DNA from: Bacillota bacterium
Lineage (GTDB): Bacteria; Bacillota; Clostridia; Christensenellales; SZUA-584
Assembly: GCA_023408075.1 (NCBI GenBank)
Contig: JAEYKW010000006.1
Location: 62,001-126,000 of the forward strand
Direction of reading: 5' to 3'
DNA: 64,000 nt
In this document: one piece after another, positions 61,035 through 64,000 of the stretch
How positions within the stretch are numbered: position 1 is the first letter of the stretch
Layout: each line of letters starts with the position of its first letter
The notes under the pieces: model-generated
Database searches by the model: none
Seen by the model: only the letters and a program-made list of their open reading frames with translations
What the model was told of the DNA's origin: nothing
Program-made: the position numbers and the translations under genes

Positions 61035-63207
61035 CGGCCTTCTTCCGCTGATTTTTTACGCAGTCCGGATTCGAGCACTTTTTGTAGCTGCTGCCGCCCG
61101 ACAGCCGCCGCAGCACCATCATGGAGCCGCACGCCTCGCATTTATCGGCAATCGGCATATCCCATGATACAAAATCACATTCCGGATACCCCTCGCACCC
61201 GTAGAACGTCTTTCTCGTTTTGGCGGAACGTTTTTCAACGATGCGTTTGCCGCATTTGGGGCATGGGGTTTCAATATATTTCACAACGGGTTTGGTATTT
61301 CTGCACTCGGGATACCCCGGGCACGCCAGAAACTGCCCGAAGCGCCCGTCCTTGTAAACCATTGTCCGGCCGCATTTTTCACAGACGACGTCAGATTCCA
61401 CAACGGGCAGCGCAACGCGCTCGACGGTCTTATCGGCCTGCTCCAGAGTCTTTTCAAACGGTTCGTAAAAATCCTGCAGCAGCTTTTTCCACTGCTTTCC
61501 GCCGTTTTCGATATCGTCCAGCTTGTTTTCCAGGTCTGCCGTGAATTCAACATCAACAATATCGGAGAAATTGTCCTTCATCAATTTGTTGACAATGACG
61601 CCGAGCTCGGTGGGCTTGAGCGCTTTGCCCTCCTTTTCCACGTAACGGCGTTCCTGAATCGTCGATATGATCGGCGCATATGTGCTCGGCCTGCCGATGC
61701 CCTTTTCTTCGAGCGCCCGCACAAGCGTCGCTTCGGTGTAGCGGCTCGGCGGCTGCGTGAAGTTCTGCTTGGGCGTGATGCTTTTGAGCGGGCAGTTTTC
61801 GCCTTCATGCAGAGCGGGCAGCAACGTATCCTTGGTCTCGTCATCTTCGGCATTGTATATCACGGTATAGCCCTTGAATATAAGGCGCGAGCCGCTCGCT
61901 TTGAACGTGCATTCTCCTGCGTCCAGCGTCACCTGCATGGTTTCCGATACGGAGGGCGTCATCTGGCTCGCCACAAAGCGGTTGTAAATCAGCTTGTAAA
62001 GCCGGTATTGATCCTTGGAGAGCGAATTTTTGAGCGAGTCGGGCGTCAGCTCCATATGCGACGGGCGGATCGCCTCATGCGCGTCCTGTGCCTTGCTCGA
62101 CTTCTTATAATAGTTGGGCTTCTCGGGCAGATAGTCTTTTCCGTATTCCGCTTCGATATGCGTGCGTACAGCGGCCAGCGCCTCTTCGGAGACGCGCGTC
62201 GAATCGGTACGGATGTAGGTGACAAGCCCCACGGGGCCGCCGTTGCCGATCTCCACGCCTTCGTAAAGCTGCTGTGCCACGAGCATCGTGCGTTTGGCTG
62301 TAAACCCGAGCGCGCTTGACGCCGCCTGCTGCAGATAGCTTGTGGTAAACGGCGGTGCCGCGTTCTTCTTCTTCTCACCCTTTTTGATGCTGTTGATAAT
62401 AAAGTCCTTGCCTTTGATATCGGCCAGCACCGCATCGGAATCCGCCTTGCTCTCGAGCTTTTGCTTCTCGCCGTTGCGTCCGAAGAATTTGGCTTCGAAT
62501 TCGTTCATTCTGCCGCTGTCGGAGAGCTTGGCGGTAATCGTCCAGAACTCCTCGGGCACAAACGCCGTGATTTCATCCTCACGGTCGCAGATGATGCGCA
62601 CCGCGACGGACTGTACGCGTCCGGCGCTGAGGCCTTTTTTCACCTTACGCCAAAGCAGCGGGCTCAATTTATAACCCACCAGCCTGTCAAGCACGCGCCG
62701 CGCCTGCTGCGCATCAACCAGATCGATGTTGATCTTTCTCGGATGCTGTATGGCGCTTGTCACCGCGCTTTTGGTAATTTCGTTGAATTCGATGCGGCTG
62801 ACCTCGCCCGCATCCACGCCGAGCATATTGGCAATATGCCAGGAAATCGCTTCGCCCTCGCGGTCAGGGTCGGTTGCGAGGAAGATGTTGCGTGCGCCCG
62901 AAGCGCCCGTTTTCATTGCCGAAATGATGTCCTTCTTGCCCCGTATCTGAATGTACTTGGGCTCAAAATCGTTATCAAGATCGACGCCCAGCGTGCTTTT
63001 CGGCAGGTCTCTCACATGGCCGCCGCTGGCCTGCACCCTGTATCCGGTGCCAAGAAATTGGCTGATTGTTTTGGCCTTCGCAGGCGATTCCACAATCACA
63101 AGATCGTAATTCCTTTTTGCTGTCGGCTTTGAAGCTTTCTTTGCCGCCGGTTTTGATGTTTTCTTTGCCGCCGGTTTTGAAGCCTTTTTCGCGGTAGTCT
63201 TTTGCAT
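61021..63207 (-). CDS. topA: DNA topoisomerase I
   Basis: A 728-residue type IA topoisomerase. The first 32 residues are a Lys/Ala tail with three KPAAKK-like repeats, followed by the Toprim domain (YDLVIVESPAKAKTI, then TDPDREGE around 113-119). The catalytic tyrosine is Tyr331 in TYIRTDSTR. Three C4 zinc ribbons end the protein (CEKCGRTM, CPKCGKRI and CEACGSMM pairs). The ATG at 63207 follows GGAG seven bases upstream; an earlier frame start is less likely. It is first in the trmFO-hslVU run. Confidence 0.97.
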   Translation of the reverse strand: MQKTTAKKASKPAAKKTSKPAAKKASKPTAKRNYDLVIVESPAKAKTISQFLGTGYRVQASGGHVRDLPKSTLGVDLDNDFEPKYIQIRGKKDIISAMKTGASGARNIFLATDPDREGEAISWHIANMLGVDAGEVSRIEFNEITKSAVTSAIQHPRKINIDLVDAQQARRVLDRLVGYKLSPLLWRKVKKGLSAGRVQSVAVRIICDREDEITAFVPEEFWTITAKLSDSGRMNEFEAKFFGRNGEKQKLESKADSDAVLADIKGKDFIINSIKKGEKKKNAAPPFTTSYLQQAASSALGFTAKRTMLVAQQLYEGVEIGNGGPVGLVTYIRTDSTRVSEEALAAVRTHIEAEYGKDYLPEKPNYYKKSSKAQDAHEAIRPSHMELTPDSLKNSLSKDQYRLYKLIYNRFVASQMTPSVSETMQVTLDAGECTFKASGSRLIFKGYTVIYNAEDDETKDTLLPALHEGENCPLKSITPKQNFTQPPSRYTEATLVRALEEKGIGRPSTYAPIISTIQERRYVEKEGKALKPTELGVIVNKLMKDNFSDIVDVEFTADLENKLDDIENGGKQWKKLLQDFYEPFEKTLEQADKTVERVALPVVESDVVCEKCGRTMVYKDGRFGQFLACPGYPECRNTKPVVKYIETPCPKCGKRIVEKRSAKTRKTFYGCEGYPECDFVSWDMPIADKCEACGSMMVLRRLSGGSSYKKCSNPDCVKNQRKKADGAE

Positions 63208-63319
63208 CTTAAACTCCATGCAGTTTGTTACACAGTCAAAGGCAAGCGATATGCCTTTGCTTGTGGCTATTTTATGCGGCAAATTGCCGTTTCAACACTT
63301 TGTGGCCCTTTAAGTGCAG

Positions 63320-63348
63320 ATTATATATTCGGTTGAAAAAAAAAGCAA
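63320..63348 (-). promoter_or_regulatory. Promoter for topA
   Basis: TTGCTT, exactly 17 bases, TATAAT on the minus strand, about 113 bases before the topA ATG. The rest of the divergent gap to 63567 is AT-rich with no other feature I can support. Confidence 0.7.
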
Positions 63349-63567
63349 GCGCAACTTCCTCTATCTGGGTTGATACGCTTATCCCGCATATTATTATATG
63401 GAAGATAGGTGCTCAAAACACATATTTCAGATTCTGTTTTTGCCCTAGCCGCCTTAGTATTAAAATACATATCTCTCCATCGTTCCAATTATTTACAATA
63501 ACGCTATCCAAATCTATGATAATTTATATATTAATATCTTTCTCATAAAATTTTTTAAGGGGGGAAC

Positions 63568-64000
63568 ATGCTAATACGCAAAATAGGCATTTTATTACTA
63601 ATACTTATTTCATTGCTGTCAGGATGCATGTCTAATCCCATCAATGAGTCTAATGCCAATGTATCAAATCATGGGTATTCGTTTGACAATCCAGACATCA
63701 TTGCATATATAAATGGAGAACCTATCAGCCAAGAAAAAATGAATAACTATATTACTATGAAGAAAGCATATAAAGATGTTTTAGAAAAGCAAATAGAAAG
63801 GTTTATAGAAAATCATAAAATTGAATTGACGAGCAAACTTTACTTGGAATATCTACAAGAACAGAAGCAGGAAATTGAATCCTTCAGCGAAGATGACTGG
63901 GTAAACGATTATTATAAATCCATATTTATATGTAATCTTTACTATGATGTTGTTAAGGATGATTACCTAATAGACTATAATGCAGATTGTGAAATTCAGA
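63568..64000 (+). CDS. Lipoprotein with SurA/PrsA-like N-terminal motif (runs off the right edge)
   Basis: The first 144 residues of a secreted lipoprotein. The signal peptide ends in LLSGC (Cys near residue 19), so it should be lipid-anchored. IIAYINGEPISQEKMNNYI resembles the opening of SurA-N/foldase-type proteins, and a charged helical region follows (about 65-105). AAGGGGGG precedes the ATG. It is strikingly AT-richer than the topA side. A chaperone or prolyl-isomerase role is possible but the C-terminus is not in view. Confidence 0.7.
   Translation, partial: MLIRKIGILLLILISLLSGCMSNPINESNANVSNHGYSFDNPDIIAYINGEPISQEKMNNYITMKKAYKDVLEKQIERFIENHKIELTSKLYLEYLQEQKQEIESFSEDDWVNDYYKSIFICNLYYDVVKDDYLIDYNADCEIQ

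Noticed and set aside
1..64000. CRISPR array, tRNA or rRNA genes, insertion sequences, integrase
   Set aside because: No direct-repeat/spacer pattern, cloverleaf, rRNA segment or transposase motif was found on either strand.

Overview
The window reads as a chromosomal segment of a Bacillota (Firmicutes), most likely a Clostridia-type organism. The evidence is the topA-trmFO-hslV-hslU run, an RNase J-YlbF-MltG-U32 peptidase run, a PadR/permease-prefix pair, a DUF3048 lipoprotein with a Pro/Thr spacer, and strong Shine-Dalgarno sites of the AGGAGG type. I cannot place it more precisely. About three quarters of the window is one very large surface-polysaccharide locus, almost entirely on the minus strand. 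The remainder is housekeeping.

Bases 1-16.5 kb: AT-rich glycosyltransferases (mostly GT4), a polytopic membrane protein followed by a frame-broken jelly-roll remnant, a DPM-type GT2, a MOP-family flippase, and an ABC-transporter export module. The export module consists of a Wzm-type permease, a Wzt-type ATPase with a C-terminal carbohydrate-binding domain, an N-extended SAM methyltransferase, and a small protein that looks like the methyltransferase's N-terminal region on its own. Bases 16.9-30.7 kb: a YfhO-family protein, another large membrane protein, a GtrB-type GT2 and a GtrA protein, interleaved with a complete CDP-3,6-dideoxy-4-ketohexose route (RfbF, RfbG, RfbH). This route is joined to a TPP-dependent carboligase, a DmpG-type 4-hydroxy-2-oxovalerate aldolase, a DmpF-type acylating acetaldehyde dehydrogenase and an SDR reductase.

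That last set is the most interesting part. Acetyl-CoA -> acetaldehyde -> 4-hydroxy-2-oxovalerate, then TPP-dependent decarboxylative transfer of a four-carbon acyl unit onto C4 of the CDP-4-ketosugar and ketone reduction, would give a C4-branched ten-carbon sugar. Its skeleton matches erwiniose as I remember that structure. This is inference from gene content and chemistry.

Bases 31-46.8 kb: GC-richer genes for GDP-D-rhamnose (PMM/PGM, ManC, RMD, GMD) and dTDP-L-rhamnose (RfbB, C, A, D), GT2 enzymes, an O-antigen ligase/polymerase-like membrane protein and the DUF3048 lipoprotein. One GT4 gene lies on the plus strand. Bases 47-63.2 kb: U32 peptidase, MltG, YlbF, RNase J; then a plus-strand PadR regulator with an FtsW/RodA-like membrane protein; a three-domain nucleotidyltransferase/left-handed beta-helix/degenerate phosphohexomutase; a ParE/Phd-like toxin-antitoxin pair; and hslU, hslV, trmFO, topA. 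A lipoprotein gene runs off the right end. Small palindromic intergenic repeats occur only in the housekeeping part. No rRNA, tRNA, CRISPR array, transposase or integrase was seen.
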